Positions 25,064 to 33,773 of a stretch of DNA of 64,000 bases are shown in pieces; the stretch's first letter is position 1; each line of letters begins with the position of its first letter. Made by a program: the position numbers and the translations under genes. The DNA comes from SIG77 sp045589595 (lineage in GTDB: Bacteria > Verrucomicrobiota > Lentisphaeria > Victivallales > UBA1829), in assembly GCA_045589595.1 (NCBI GenBank), contig JAZNPK010000032.1, positions 186,001 through 250,000 of the forward strand, read 5' to 3'. Under the pieces are notes generated by a model. It did no database searches and had not been told where the DNA came from. It saw only the letters and a program-made list of their open reading frames with translations.

Positions 25064-25887
25064 GGCTGCTGTTCCTCCTCTTCCTGATTACTGTATTGCT
25101 GTTTCGCCTTCATCGCTTTCTGCTCAAAATAAGTCCGGTAAATCTCATCTGCGTTGTCCGTACCCATAATGTGGCATAACAGAGATGCCGATGCGAGAAA
25201 TGCGGCAAGCATATAGAATCCGTACAGAAAATACTGACGCACAGTCAGATATTTTGTGCAGACAAGAATGGTCAGCGCGACCGCGGTCAGCAGAAGAAAT
25301 TCCGCCGTTTCATACCGTGTGAGAAAGGACATCGAGAACAGGATCCCGCCCAATACCCAGAAATACCACTTTTTTCTGCGGATCCCCGCACAAATACTCC
25401 AGACCGCCGATCCGGAAAGAAACAGAAAGATCATATCCCGCTGCACCTGAACCGATAATTCATTCAACGCCGGATGCATTGCCAGCAGCAGCGCAGAACA
25501 AAGGGCAATGATCCGGTTGCGCGTGACCTCAAAAGCGATCCCGAAGCCGACCAGCGGCGCAAATGTTCCGAGTACAAGATTGATCCCGACCCCCGCCTGT
25601 GCCGCAGTCAGACCGAAATACATCAGACATTTTGCGCAATACAGGAAAAACGGCGGGATCCAGTACCCTTCCCAGTATTGCAGAAGAGCATTGAAATCGT
25701 TGCTGTCCGACCAGATTTTGATCAACTGAACATACAACGCCCCGTCCCGCGACAATGTCGGTTCCAGAAAAAGCCCTGCAATTTTCAGCAGAAAACCGCA
25801 CAAAAGAATGATGGACAGAGAAAGCAGCATTCCGCATCTGCTCTGCAGAAAACGCAGAAACCGGTTGTGCCGTTCAGCGGGAGTCAT
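25060..25887 (-). CDS. N-terminal half of a split GT-C glycosyltransferase
   Basis: 275 residues with a PMT_2-type N-terminal half: first helix MLLSLSIILLCGFLLKIAGLF, catalytic-loop acidic residue in LSRDGALYVQLIK, the conserved YWIPPFFLY segment (normally Y-x-PP-Y/L), and helices to residue ~245. It stops after a Glu/Gln-rich cytoplasmic tail just where full-length family members continue into their next helices. The missing part is supplied by the following gene, which starts on its stop codon. It overlaps the preceding GT2 gene stop by 4 bases. The pair probably works as a two-chain enzyme using a polyprenyl-phosphate sugar; a frameshift or assembly error is the alternative. Confidence 0.75.
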   Translation of the reverse strand: MTPAERHNRFLRFLQSRCGMLLSLSIILLCGFLLKIAGLFLEPTLSRDGALYVQLIKIWSDSNDFNALLQYWEGYWIPPFFLYCAKCLMYFGLTAAQAGVGINLVLGTFAPLVGFGIAFEVTRNRIIALCSALLLAMHPALNELSVQVQRDMIFLFLSGSAVWSICAGIRRKKWYFWVLGGILFSMSFLTRYETAEFLLLTAVALTILVCTKYLTVRQYFLYGFYMLAAFLASASLLCHIMGTDNADEIYRTYFEQKAMKAKQQYSNQEEEEQQP

Positions 25888-26714
25888 TTGTTCGCCCCGG
25901 AGTTGAGTGGTATGTTGTTTTGCAGTTTGTTCAAAAAATCATATTCGCGCCGCGGAACACGTTTGACCTTGAAAAAACTTTTGATGAAAAATTGGGTGAA
26001 GATCAGAAAAATGGATGTTAACACAGAACAGTTTGCATAATAATGCGAAACAATAAAATGTGCCTTCAGCATTTTAAATTTGTTGCGTGAGATCCCATGA
26101 GCCTGAATCCGGTAAAGAGCCAGACATTCCGGTATCCCCATGGCATTTTTCATTTTTTTTACAACCTGCAAAAACAAAGCGCGATCATTATTTTTTCTGA
26201 CATCCGGCGTATAGATCTTACCGGATTGCCGTTGATCATACATTACAGTGAGGCACCCCGGCCATTCATGCATCAACAGTTTCGCGTAAGTCAATTTTTT
26301 TACTGTTTTGATCTTTTTTCCGCAGGACTGATTGTTTTCCGAAATCTGTTCGTATTCGGAAAATGAAAAATCACAATTGTTTTTCAACATAAAGTCCAAT
26401 TGTTTTTCCAGTTTTTCCGGAAACCAGATATCATCTGAATCGAGAAAAGCAAGATAATCGCCATTTGCAATCTCTATGGCTTTGTTTCTGGTAACTGCCG
26501 TGCCGGAATTTTTTTCATTTCGCCCGACTTTGATCCGGGAGTCTTTCCGTGCATACTCCAGAGCAATTTCGTAACTGCCATCTGAAGAACAATCATCCTG
26601 AATCAGCATTTCCCAATTCTGATAAGTCTGATTGAGTACGCTTTCAATGGTCAGCGCAATATAAGACACAGCATTGTAATTCGGTGTGATAATAGAAATA
26701 AGCGGGGCATTCAT
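25884..26714 (-). CDS. family 2 glycosyltransferase
   Basis: 276 residues from ATG 26714, the start of the GT-A fold (MNAPLISIITPNYNA); the longer frame to 26768 overlaps ugd. Signatures: QDDCSSDGSYEIA (nucleotide-binding Asp), GDYLAFLDSDDIWFPEKLEKQ (DxD metal site, residues ~88-108) and DRALFLQVVKKM, where the catalytic base region lies. It adds a sugar to the growing repeat unit on the cytoplasmic face. The ugd stop is 8 bases upstream and the split GT-C gene overlaps its own stop, so ugd, this gene and the split GT-C gene form one operon. Donor sugar unknown; a uronic acid donor from ugd is possible. Confidence 0.9.
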   Translation of the reverse strand: MNAPLISIITPNYNAVSYIALTIESVLNQTYQNWEMLIQDDCSSDGSYEIALEYARKDSRIKVGRNEKNSGTAVTRNKAIEIANGDYLAFLDSDDIWFPEKLEKQLDFMLKNNCDFSFSEYEQISENNQSCGKKIKTVKKLTYAKLLMHEWPGCLTVMYDQRQSGKIYTPDVRKNNDRALFLQVVKKMKNAMGIPECLALYRIQAHGISRNKFKMLKAHFIVSHYYANCSVLTSIFLIFTQFFIKSFFKVKRVPRREYDFLNKLQNNIPLNSGANK

Positions 26715-26721
26715 GCGGCGG

Positions 26722-27921
26722 TCAATCCTTGGCAAACAGGTCACGCGTATAGATCTTCTGCCGGACATCGTTCAGGCATTCCGCCAAACGGTTTGCGACG
26801 ATCAGGGAAGATGATTTTTTGAACTCATCCAGATCATTAACAACCGGGCAACCGAGATAAGTACTTCCGGATTTCAGAGACGGTTCATAGATTTGGATCT
26901 GGATCTGATGCTGTTTCAAACGCTTGATGATGCCGAGAATGGAACTTTCCCGGAAATTATCACTTCCGGATTTCATAGCAAGACGGAAAATTCCCACCGT
27001 GGCTTTTTCCACACCGTTCAGTTTTTCAAGGATCCGCGCAGTGGAAAAATCTTTTCTTGTTTTGTTTGCCTTGACAATTGCGGACATGATATCCTGGGGG
27101 ATCTCGCCGAAGTTGGAAAGCAGTTGCTTGGTATCCTTGGGCAGACAATATCCGCCGTAACCGAAAGATGGATTGTTGTAATGCGTTCCGATCCGCGGAT
27201 CAAGGCAGATCCCATCGATCAGATTTTTTGCATCCAAACCGTTGACTTCTGCAAATGTATCCAGTTCATTGAAGTATGCCACGCGCAGAGCAAGGTAGGT
27301 GTTTGCAAACAGTTTTACCGCCTCGGCTTCCGCCGTTTCCATAAGCAGTATGGGAACATCTTCTTTCAATGCCGCGTCACGCAGCATACCGGAAAATGTT
27401 TTTGCCGCTTCCTGCTGCTGCGGATCGCTCAGGTCGGCGCCCACAATAATACGGCTGGGATAAAGATTGTCGTACAACGCTTTGGATTCCCGGAGAAATT
27501 CCGGGCTGAACAGAATATTTTTTACATTCAGCAGCTGATTGATCTTCCGGGTGAAGCCGATGGGAATCGTAGATTTGATCACAATATATGCCGACGGATT
27601 TACCCGCTCAACCTGCCGGATGACGCTTTCCACGGAGGATGTGTCAAAATAATTTTCCTGTGGATCATAGTTCGTAGGCGTTGCAATGATCACAAAATCT
27701 GCATCACTGTATGCGGAAACAGCATCGACTGTCGCGGTCAGATTCAGCTCTTTTTCCTGCAAATACTGCTCGATCGCCTCATCTGCGATCGGGGAGATGC
27801 GCCGGTTGAGCATGTCCACTTTTTCCGGGATCACATCAACCGCTTTGACCTGATGCTGCTGACTCAGCAGCACTGCCATAGACAGCCCCACATAGCCTGT
27901 TCCTGCCACCGCAATTTTCAT
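26722..27921 (-). CDS. ugd: UDP-glucose 6-dehydrogenase
   Basis: 399 residues, the length of the short single-Rossmann-pair form. It oxidises UDP-glucose to UDP-glucuronate with two NAD+. Seen: MKIAVAGTGYVGLSMAVLLS (NAD site), IIATPTNYD, IKSTIPIGFT, FSPEFLRESKALYDNLYPSR, the Lys/Asn helix VKLFANTYLALRVAYFNEL, and the catalytic Cys in YGGYCLPKDTKQL. It has its own strong promoter inside the polysaccharide locus, 158 bases after the GT4 gene, with a dyad in the promoter spacer, so it can be controlled separately from the upstream operon. UDP-glucuronate is a precursor for capsule uronic acids. Confidence 0.95.
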   Translation of the reverse strand: MKIAVAGTGYVGLSMAVLLSQQHQVKAVDVIPEKVDMLNRRISPIADEAIEQYLQEKELNLTATVDAVSAYSDADFVIIATPTNYDPQENYFDTSSVESVIRQVERVNPSAYIVIKSTIPIGFTRKINQLLNVKNILFSPEFLRESKALYDNLYPSRIIVGADLSDPQQQEAAKTFSGMLRDAALKEDVPILLMETAEAEAVKLFANTYLALRVAYFNELDTFAEVNGLDAKNLIDGICLDPRIGTHYNNPSFGYGGYCLPKDTKQLLSNFGEIPQDIMSAIVKANKTRKDFSTARILEKLNGVEKATVGIFRLAMKSGSDNFRESSILGIIKRLKQHQIQIQIYEPSLKSGSTYLGCPVVNDLDEFKKSSSLIVANRLAECLNDVRQKIYTRDLFAKD

Positions 27922-27997
27922 AAATCAATTTCCTGTTCAATATTTCAGTCGCAATTTTTGCACAACACTGTGAAATGCCGATTGTTGTTTCAAAAGC

Positions 27998-28026
27998 AAT
28001 ATAACACACAAACGTCTGTTTGTCAA
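27998..28026 (-). promoter_or_regulatory. strong promoter of ugd with a dyad in the spacer
   Basis: Minus-strand TTGACA (28026-28021) and TATATT (28003-27998), exactly 17 bases apart. The inverted repeat ACAAAC-4-GTTTGT occupies 28008-28023, that is, the spacer and the edge of the -35, a position where a dimeric repressor would block or distort polymerase. Confidence 0.75.
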
Positions 28027-28079
28027 CCACAATATAGAGGCGCCGGCGAAAAAGCAAACCCCGATTGTCGGCAGGTCAG

Positions 28080-29144
28080 TCAGAGGGTTCTTCCGGTCAG
28101 CGACAGGATTCTGCCGAGAATTTTGCTGTTTACGGTTTCTGACTCTAATTCTTCCCGGAATTTTTTCAGTGCATTGGTTGCAAGATACTGATATTGGCTG
28201 TCATCCATTTCCGCAATTGCTTTTTTCAGTGAATCCAGATCATTCGGCGGGATCAGGATCCCGTCATGCCGGTCGGATACAAATTCCGGAATAAAACGGG
28301 ATTTTGTGGTAATCGAAGGAAGTCCTACCGCCATCGCTTCAATAATGATCCCGGGATATCCTTCTCCCGGATGAAATGTCGGCAGCAAAAGCACATCATA
28401 GTTTGAAAGGACCTGTGGAACATCGTACGGAGCCACCACCCCCTTGTAGCTTGTCCGGGGTGAATCAAAATAGGCTTCATTGTATTTCGATTCGGTAAAC
28501 GGTCCGTAAAAATCACAGGTTATTTCCGGATCAGGAGAAGATTTTATGGCTTCCAGAATCAGATCCACACCCTTCATTTCCAGAATCCGGGAAAGAAAAA
28601 CAAATCTTTTTCTGTACTTGCCGGTTCGTACAGTGGCAGGGGCACAGCGGACATTCGGAAATTTGAGGACGCGATCCCCTTGTGAGACGATCGTGCGGAA
28701 AAAGTTTATCAGACCGTTTGTCTCTGTATAAATCAAATCCGCGGAATTGAGAGCTTTTTTGGACAGATAACGGGTCAGAAAACCGGATCTTTTGTATCGC
28801 TCATCAAAATATCCGCCATAAACTCTGAAAACAACTTTTGTCCGGAATAATTTGCAAAGCGGTGTCAGCAGAGGGAAAACTTTCAATGCTCCATTATAGG
28901 AAACATTGAACATCACCGTATGAACTTTCCGGAGATTCAGGAGAACACGCCAGAACAGATAAATGGAATTGAAAAGAAAAGCAAATTTTCCTTCAAAACG
29001 GTTGGTTGGAATATGAACGAAATCAACACCGTGCGACCTGCAAAAATCCAGCAGGTTATCCGTCAGTACGGTACATCCGCCAAGTGTGTTTTTTTGGCTG
29101 GGAACAGTGATCGCGCCAATGGTCAGAAGTTTCTTTTTATTCAT
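28080..29144 (-). CDS. family 4 glycosyltransferase
   Basis: 354 residues from ATG 29144 (GGAGACC upstream). GT-B fold: N-terminal LTIGAITVPSQKNTLGGCTVL opening, linker, then FVFLSRILEMKGVDLILEAI (donor domain) and the retaining-GT4 E-x7-E signature HPGEGYPGIIIEAMAVGLPSI. Such enzymes transfer hexoses or hexosamines to lipid-linked intermediates in the cytoplasm. It is the last gene of the long wecB-driven operon and begins 20 bases after the Wzy-like gene stop. Donor and acceptor unknown. Confidence 0.9.
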   Translation of the reverse strand: MNKKKLLTIGAITVPSQKNTLGGCTVLTDNLLDFCRSHGVDFVHIPTNRFEGKFAFLFNSIYLFWRVLLNLRKVHTVMFNVSYNGALKVFPLLTPLCKLFRTKVVFRVYGGYFDERYKRSGFLTRYLSKKALNSADLIYTETNGLINFFRTIVSQGDRVLKFPNVRCAPATVRTGKYRKRFVFLSRILEMKGVDLILEAIKSSPDPEITCDFYGPFTESKYNEAYFDSPRTSYKGVVAPYDVPQVLSNYDVLLLPTFHPGEGYPGIIIEAMAVGLPSITTKSRFIPEFVSDRHDGILIPPNDLDSLKKAIAEMDDSQYQYLATNALKKFREELESETVNSKILGRILSLTGRTL

Positions 29145-29164
29145 AAATGAGGTCTCCGTATTTA

Positions 29165-30475
29165 TCAATTCGGGGGGGATTCAGTTTTTAAGGATTCGGG
29201 ACAAAGACTTTTCATTCCTGCTGGAGAATGGGCTGGAAGCTGGAATGCCAAAATCAACATGCCGAAATAGAAAAAATAATCCCACAGATGGGAAGATGGC
29301 AGGATCGTGATAACATAAGTCGCAAGCATTAATATGAATTTTTTTGTCGGACACGCAAGAAAGCATGTAAACAAAAACAGAAAAAGCAGAAATGCTGTAA
29401 TGATACCATATCTCACAATAAAGCCTTTGAGGTCCACTGAACGCATATAACGCGTCTGTTCTGCTGAAAAGTTCCGATCCCCCAGAAACAGATCACTGCT
29501 GTGGCAGAATTGATTGTAGAAGAAATCATCAAATGCCGGCGAGGATCGATTGTACTGAACGACTTCGTCACGGTCCGCATTCATAAAACGGTTGAAAATG
29601 TAAGTGTGAACTGCACTGTCTTCAGAGAATGCAAAGTACAGGATAAGTAAAGTCGCGATACCCAGGATCGCACTCCACAGAATCAGCACAAATTTTTTAT
29701 CCATAAATAATTTTACCGCCACTGCAAAACAGAAGATCAGATATGCCGCCAGAGAACAGCTGAGCAGCATAATGAAAAACAGGATCTTGCTTGATCTTTT
29801 TTTGAAATCAAGACCGTTGATCACAAGGAAAAACAGACATGCCTTTCCGCAAGAAGATGGTTCAAGAAGAAACGCCTGAAAACGGTTAAGGGTATTCAAC
29901 CCGAAATATTCGTAATAAAATTCCCAGAAAAAGAAATAATTTTTGAATACATATTGCGTAATTTCTAAGTTTTCTTCATTTACGATCGTCATTTTCCATG
30001 GCAGCGGAACATTTCCAACCTTGACCAGAAGCCATGCCCCTAAAGATATGCAGACCATCACGGTAAAATATCCGGTACACTTTTCAATCAGGTCCTGTTT
30101 ATATTCCGGCTTGAGCAGAAAAAGCTGCGCAAATATAAATACCTTCATAAATAGAGATATCATTCCATTGAAGTTGTAATACCCTATATATACGAAAAGG
30201 GACGTAATAAAGAACAGGAAAATACAAGCAAATATTCTGCCATTAAGCGGGATAAAAGCAGATCGTGTTTTGATATAGAAAAATGATGTCATCAGGAACA
30301 TGAATAACAGCTGATAACCGCTGTGGATCGCAAATACCCCGCCCAGAGAACACAGTGCTGTAATCAGAAATGCCACGCAAAAAAATTTCCAGACAAAAGT
30401 GTTTTTCAGATCCGGATCTGTTCCAATCGCTGACATCATGTTTTCTGTATTTCCCGTTGCGTTGTTCATATTCAT
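29165..30475 (-). CDS. Wzy-like polysaccharide polymerase
   Basis: 436 residues, strongly hydrophobic with about eleven membrane helices and one large loop near residues 290-345 (HTYIFNRFMNADRDEVVQYNRSS), the usual layout of O-antigen or capsule polymerases whose sequences are poorly conserved. The assignment rests on topology and on position between Wzx, three transferases and GT4. It would join repeat units on the periplasmic face. The gene is visibly more AT-rich than the housekeeping genes in the window, common for exchanged serotype genes. Start codon choice is weak: two ATGs two codons apart with GGGAT just upstream. WaaL-type ligase is the alternative. Confidence 0.72.
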   Translation of the reverse strand: MNMNNATGNTENMMSAIGTDPDLKNTFVWKFFCVAFLITALCSLGGVFAIHSGYQLLFMFLMTSFFYIKTRSAFIPLNGRIFACIFLFFITSLFVYIGYYNFNGMISLFMKVFIFAQLFLLKPEYKQDLIEKCTGYFTVMVCISLGAWLLVKVGNVPLPWKMTIVNEENLEITQYVFKNYFFFWEFYYEYFGLNTLNRFQAFLLEPSSCGKACLFFLVINGLDFKKRSSKILFFIMLLSCSLAAYLIFCFAVAVKLFMDKKFVLILWSAILGIATLLILYFAFSEDSAVHTYIFNRFMNADRDEVVQYNRSSPAFDDFFYNQFCHSSDLFLGDRNFSAEQTRYMRSVDLKGFIVRYGIITAFLLFLFLFTCFLACPTKKFILMLATYVITILPSSHLWDYFFYFGMLILAFQLPAHSPAGMKSLCPESLKTESPPN

Positions 30476-30571
30476 TATCCCTGAAGCGTTTTATCCGGAC
30501 TTTCCGCCGTGAAAGTTGAATATGATGTAAAACCAAATCAACCTCCAGTAAGTGTAACAGATAAAGACTGC

Positions 30572-31537
30572 TTACCTCCCCTTCCGCTGTCGGCTGAGCG
30601 TTTCGTAATCCTTTTGCAGATTTTTCGGCAAAAGAAAATAAAGACAAAAACCCGCAAAAAATACACATTTCCGGAACAGGGTCAGATTTTTATCAAAAAA
30701 ACAACCGGCAACCAAACCGGAAAAGTGTTTATAGAAATCCCCGGTCGATAAGAGCCTGCGTCTGATGATACGCAGTGCCAGTGATCTGCGTCTGCTATTC
30801 AGGTGAGATGTGAAGCGTTTCCCAAGCTTCTGTTCCAGAATCGCAACAGTATCGAACAGGGATTCCATTTTTGAATGATCCAGTGCCGCCGTCATTTGTG
30901 CGGAATGTTGCCTGTAACAGTAAAGAGCTTGTTTGATATGGCAGATCTTATTGCAGAGAAGGAGCATCTGGCAGACCCGCAGCATATCCTCTGCCATGAT
31001 GATATGATCCGGACAATGAATACGGGGATCCAGAGCAATTTCTCTTTTGAACAGTTTGTTCCAAACGGCACCAACTGATGAGCCGGATAAAATTTCTTTT
31101 ATCAGTGCTTCCGGCTCACGCTTCCCCTGCAGGGAAAGCCGTTTTATTTCTGTGTCTTTACACTTATTGATATCACAATAGACCATATCTGCGTTGTTTT
31201 CAACCGCCTGATTGTACAGTGTTTCATACATGGCAGGATCCACCCAGTCGTCTGAATCACAGTGGATGATATAGGAGCCGCTTGCTTGAGCAAGTCCGGT
31301 TTTGCGGGCCGCAACAAGGCCGCCATTTTTTTCGTGATGAATGATTTTTGTCTGATTTTTCCGTTGCGGATATTCTTCCAAAACCTTCTGGATAACAGCA
31401 ATGCTGCCGTCCGGCGAACAATCATCAACAAAAATATATTCCAGATCGTCCAATGTCTGTTCGAATAATGATCGCGCGCACTTTTCGATATATTTTTCGA
31501 CCCCGTAAACAGGGATTACAACAGAAACTTTCGGCAT
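30572..31537 (-). CDS. family 2 glycosyltransferase
   Basis: 321 residues, GT-A fold: VSVVIPVYGVEKYIEKC at the start, YIFVDDCSPDGSIAVIQ, ASGSYIIHCDSDDWVDPAMYE with the DxD metal site near residue 95, and CYRQHSAQMTA late in the domain. The C-terminal tail ends in a single hydrophobic helix (FLCFAGFCLYFLL-like), so it may sit on the membrane. AGGAAAG lies 8 bases before the ATG. Part of the wecB operon, 38 bases after the GT32 gene. Sugar specificity not readable. Confidence 0.9.
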   Translation of the reverse strand: MPKVSVVIPVYGVEKYIEKCARSLFEQTLDDLEYIFVDDCSPDGSIAVIQKVLEEYPQRKNQTKIIHHEKNGGLVAARKTGLAQASGSYIIHCDSDDWVDPAMYETLYNQAVENNADMVYCDINKCKDTEIKRLSLQGKREPEALIKEILSGSSVGAVWNKLFKREIALDPRIHCPDHIIMAEDMLRVCQMLLLCNKICHIKQALYCYRQHSAQMTAALDHSKMESLFDTVAILEQKLGKRFTSHLNSRRRSLALRIIRRRLLSTGDFYKHFSGLVAGCFFDKNLTLFRKCVFFAGFCLYFLLPKNLQKDYETLSRQRKGR

Positions 31538-31575
31538 AATATCTTTCCTCAGTTTATGATCTTACTTTTGAAATT

Positions 31576-32307
31576 TCAGCTTTTTAATACTTTCTTTGTT
31601 GCTGAAAGAATTTTCCATAACCATTTTGCGTGATTATCGCAGAAAATGTAAAGGGATTTACGCATTTTTTGATATGGCGTCAGCCAGGAACCGTTAAAGT
31701 GGTGAATCGTATGGGTGTTTTCTGTCAGATGGTGCAGCTTGAAATCACGGTAGCTTTTCGGACAGAAATATTCCATGGGATACATAACGATAATTCCCTT
31801 GTGCTCCTGATATGTGTTGTTCAGCAAAAAACCATCCTTTACAAGATTGTTTGTGATAATTGCAACATTGGTCGTCAGATCCGGGGTGCCGTCAGCCTTC
31901 AGAAAATGACGATCCTTGTAATATTCCAGTTCCCGTTCTGCCCATTTTCCATTTTTTTCGCTTGCCATGATGCCGGTAGGGACAGCTTCCGCGCTTTCAA
32001 AGCCGGAAAATGCCGGGTGGATCAGAAAACGGTCCAGCGGTTTCAGCACTTCCACATCGGTATCCATATAGATGCCGCCGTACTGATAAAGCACCCATAA
32101 CCGGACATAATCGGTCACGAAAGCGAATTTCTTTGCGTCGTATGCTTCTTTGATGTAAGGATTGCTGTTGAGGTCAAAATTTTCTTCATTCCACAGTTTC
32201 AATTCATAATCCGGACAATATTTTTTCCACGACGCAATACATTTTTGCGCCAGCGGCGGCAGCGGTTTCCCGCCGAACCAGCAATAGTGAATGATTTTCG
32301 GGATCAT
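31576..32307 (-). CDS. GT32-type capsular glycosyltransferase
   Basis: 243 residues of the OCH1/DXD sugar-binding family common in capsule loci. Hallmarks: MIPKIIHYCWFGGKPLPPLA at the N-terminus, LWNEENFD, the AKKFAFVTDYVRLWVLYQYGG core and the metal-binding GIYMDTDVEVLKPLD (residues ~77-91), then HHFNGSW near the end. It uses a nucleotide sugar in the cytoplasm, often galactose, mannose or a GlcNAc derivative. Start overlaps the wzx stop by 4 bases. Confidence 0.92.
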   Translation of the reverse strand: MIPKIIHYCWFGGKPLPPLAQKCIASWKKYCPDYELKLWNEENFDLNSNPYIKEAYDAKKFAFVTDYVRLWVLYQYGGIYMDTDVEVLKPLDRFLIHPAFSGFESAEAVPTGIMASEKNGKWAERELEYYKDRHFLKADGTPDLTTNVAIITNNLVKDGFLLNNTYQEHKGIIVMYPMEYFCPKSYRDFKLHHLTENTHTIHHFNGSWLTPYQKMRKSLYIFCDNHAKWLWKILSATKKVLKS

Positions 32308-33773
32308 ATCGTCTCTGCTCCTTTAACTTTCTGCAATTTCAGTTTTATCTGTCCCATGATCCATAGTGCAGTGCAGTTCCTGCACAGCAGCAGAATTGCT
32401 CCATACAGAATACAGCCGATCACGATCGCGGTGACCCATTTTGCGGGGAATGGCGGCAGCAATGTTTGAAATGTGTATAATGCCGCCCATACGGCTCCGC
32501 CAGTCAGTAATGCCGGTAATTGATCCTGAAATTGCCATTTGAGTTTATAGTTCAGATAAATATGATTGAATGGAATCTGTACCAGCCAGTGGAAGATGCC
32601 GTTCAGAAGCACGGTATAAGCAATCATTTTGACCCCAAATGGAATTGCAATGATCAAAGTAGTAAATTCCATTGATTTCCGTATTGATTCAATATAGAAG
32701 CATTGTGAACTCAACCCCTTTGCTTTCAGCCCTTCCATTGCAATATAGTTCTGGGGATGAAGCAGATAAGTTAACGCAAAAATATTCAGATAGAAAACCG
32801 CGGGCAGCCATTTATCTGTCAGCAGAAAAGAGATCAGATCGGGAGCAACAGCAATGAACAGCACAAGTACCGGCACAGTCAGTATCATACAGAGCCGTGT
32901 TGTCTTCCGGACCTGTTCAACCAGGTTTTCCGGATCATCCTGCTTTTCTGAAAAGACAGGCAGTGCTACGGATTGAAGAACTTGTCCAAAAACGCTCATA
33001 AAAGTACCCGGAAATAATTTACCCCGGTCAAAATATGCCAGTTCAGATGGATTTCCGACCTTCCCGATAAGAATGCCGCGGATATCCATAAACAGAGTTA
33101 CCACAAGACTTGAAAGGAAAATTTTTGACCCGAAGGAAAAAAGAGATTTCAGACGCTGAACACAAAATGAAAATTCCGGTCGCCACTTTACTCTGAAAAA
33201 CAGAAATACCATTGTCAGAATGGAATGGAGCAGATGGTAATAAACAATTGCCCACAGTCCAAAACCATAAAGTGCAAAACCGACACCAGCTACACCGCTC
33301 AACAGGGCAGAATACAAATTTGCGATGAAAATATTGCGGAAATCCAGTTGTTTTGTTGCATAAGCCACCTGCAATGCCATAATCGCATTCGGTATTAAAA
33401 TCAATGCCAGAACTCTTAACGGCATTACAAGGACCGGCATGGAAAAACATGCTGCGATCGGCGGCGCGCAAAACCAGAGAATGCCGTACAGCAGAGCCAC
33501 CATCCCCATGGAAAACAGAAAAACCGTTGAAAAATCCAGCCCGTCTGCATTTTTCTTCTGGATCAATGCCGTGTTGAAGCCGCCGATTACAAAGACCTGA
33601 GCAAGAGAAACAAAGATTTGCAGAAGTGCGACCGCTCCGAAATCTTCCGGCGGCAGAAGTCTTGCCAGCAGGATCGAAACGATCAGCGCGATCAATGTTA
33701 CAGATGTCCGCTCCAGAAATTTCCACAGAACGGCAAAGCCAATGACTTTCGGGGTATAACCGGCAGTTGTCAT
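32304..33773 (-). CDS. Wzx-type polysaccharide flippase (MOP superfamily)
   Basis: 489 residues from ATG 33773, which overlaps the preceding stop as ATGA; the longer frame to 33857 lies inside that gene. About twelve to fourteen membrane helices. The N-terminal FLERTSVTLIALIVSILLARLLPPEDFGAVALLQIFV and GGFNTALIQKKNAD segments are typical of the WzxC/TuaB branch, which moves undecaprenyl-linked repeat units to the periplasmic side. Position between decorating enzymes and glycosyltransferases fits. Confidence is high for the superfamily. Confidence 0.92.
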   Translation of the reverse strand: MTTAGYTPKVIGFAVLWKFLERTSVTLIALIVSILLARLLPPEDFGAVALLQIFVSLAQVFVIGGFNTALIQKKNADGLDFSTVFLFSMGMVALLYGILWFCAPPIAACFSMPVLVMPLRVLALILIPNAIMALQVAYATKQLDFRNIFIANLYSALLSGVAGVGFALYGFGLWAIVYYHLLHSILTMVFLFFRVKWRPEFSFCVQRLKSLFSFGSKIFLSSLVVTLFMDIRGILIGKVGNPSELAYFDRGKLFPGTFMSVFGQVLQSVALPVFSEKQDDPENLVEQVRKTTRLCMILTVPVLVLFIAVAPDLISFLLTDKWLPAVFYLNIFALTYLLHPQNYIAMEGLKAKGLSSQCFYIESIRKSMEFTTLIIAIPFGVKMIAYTVLLNGIFHWLVQIPFNHIYLNYKLKWQFQDQLPALLTGGAVWAALYTFQTLLPPFPAKWVTAIVIGCILYGAILLLCRNCTALWIMGQIKLKLQKVKGAETI

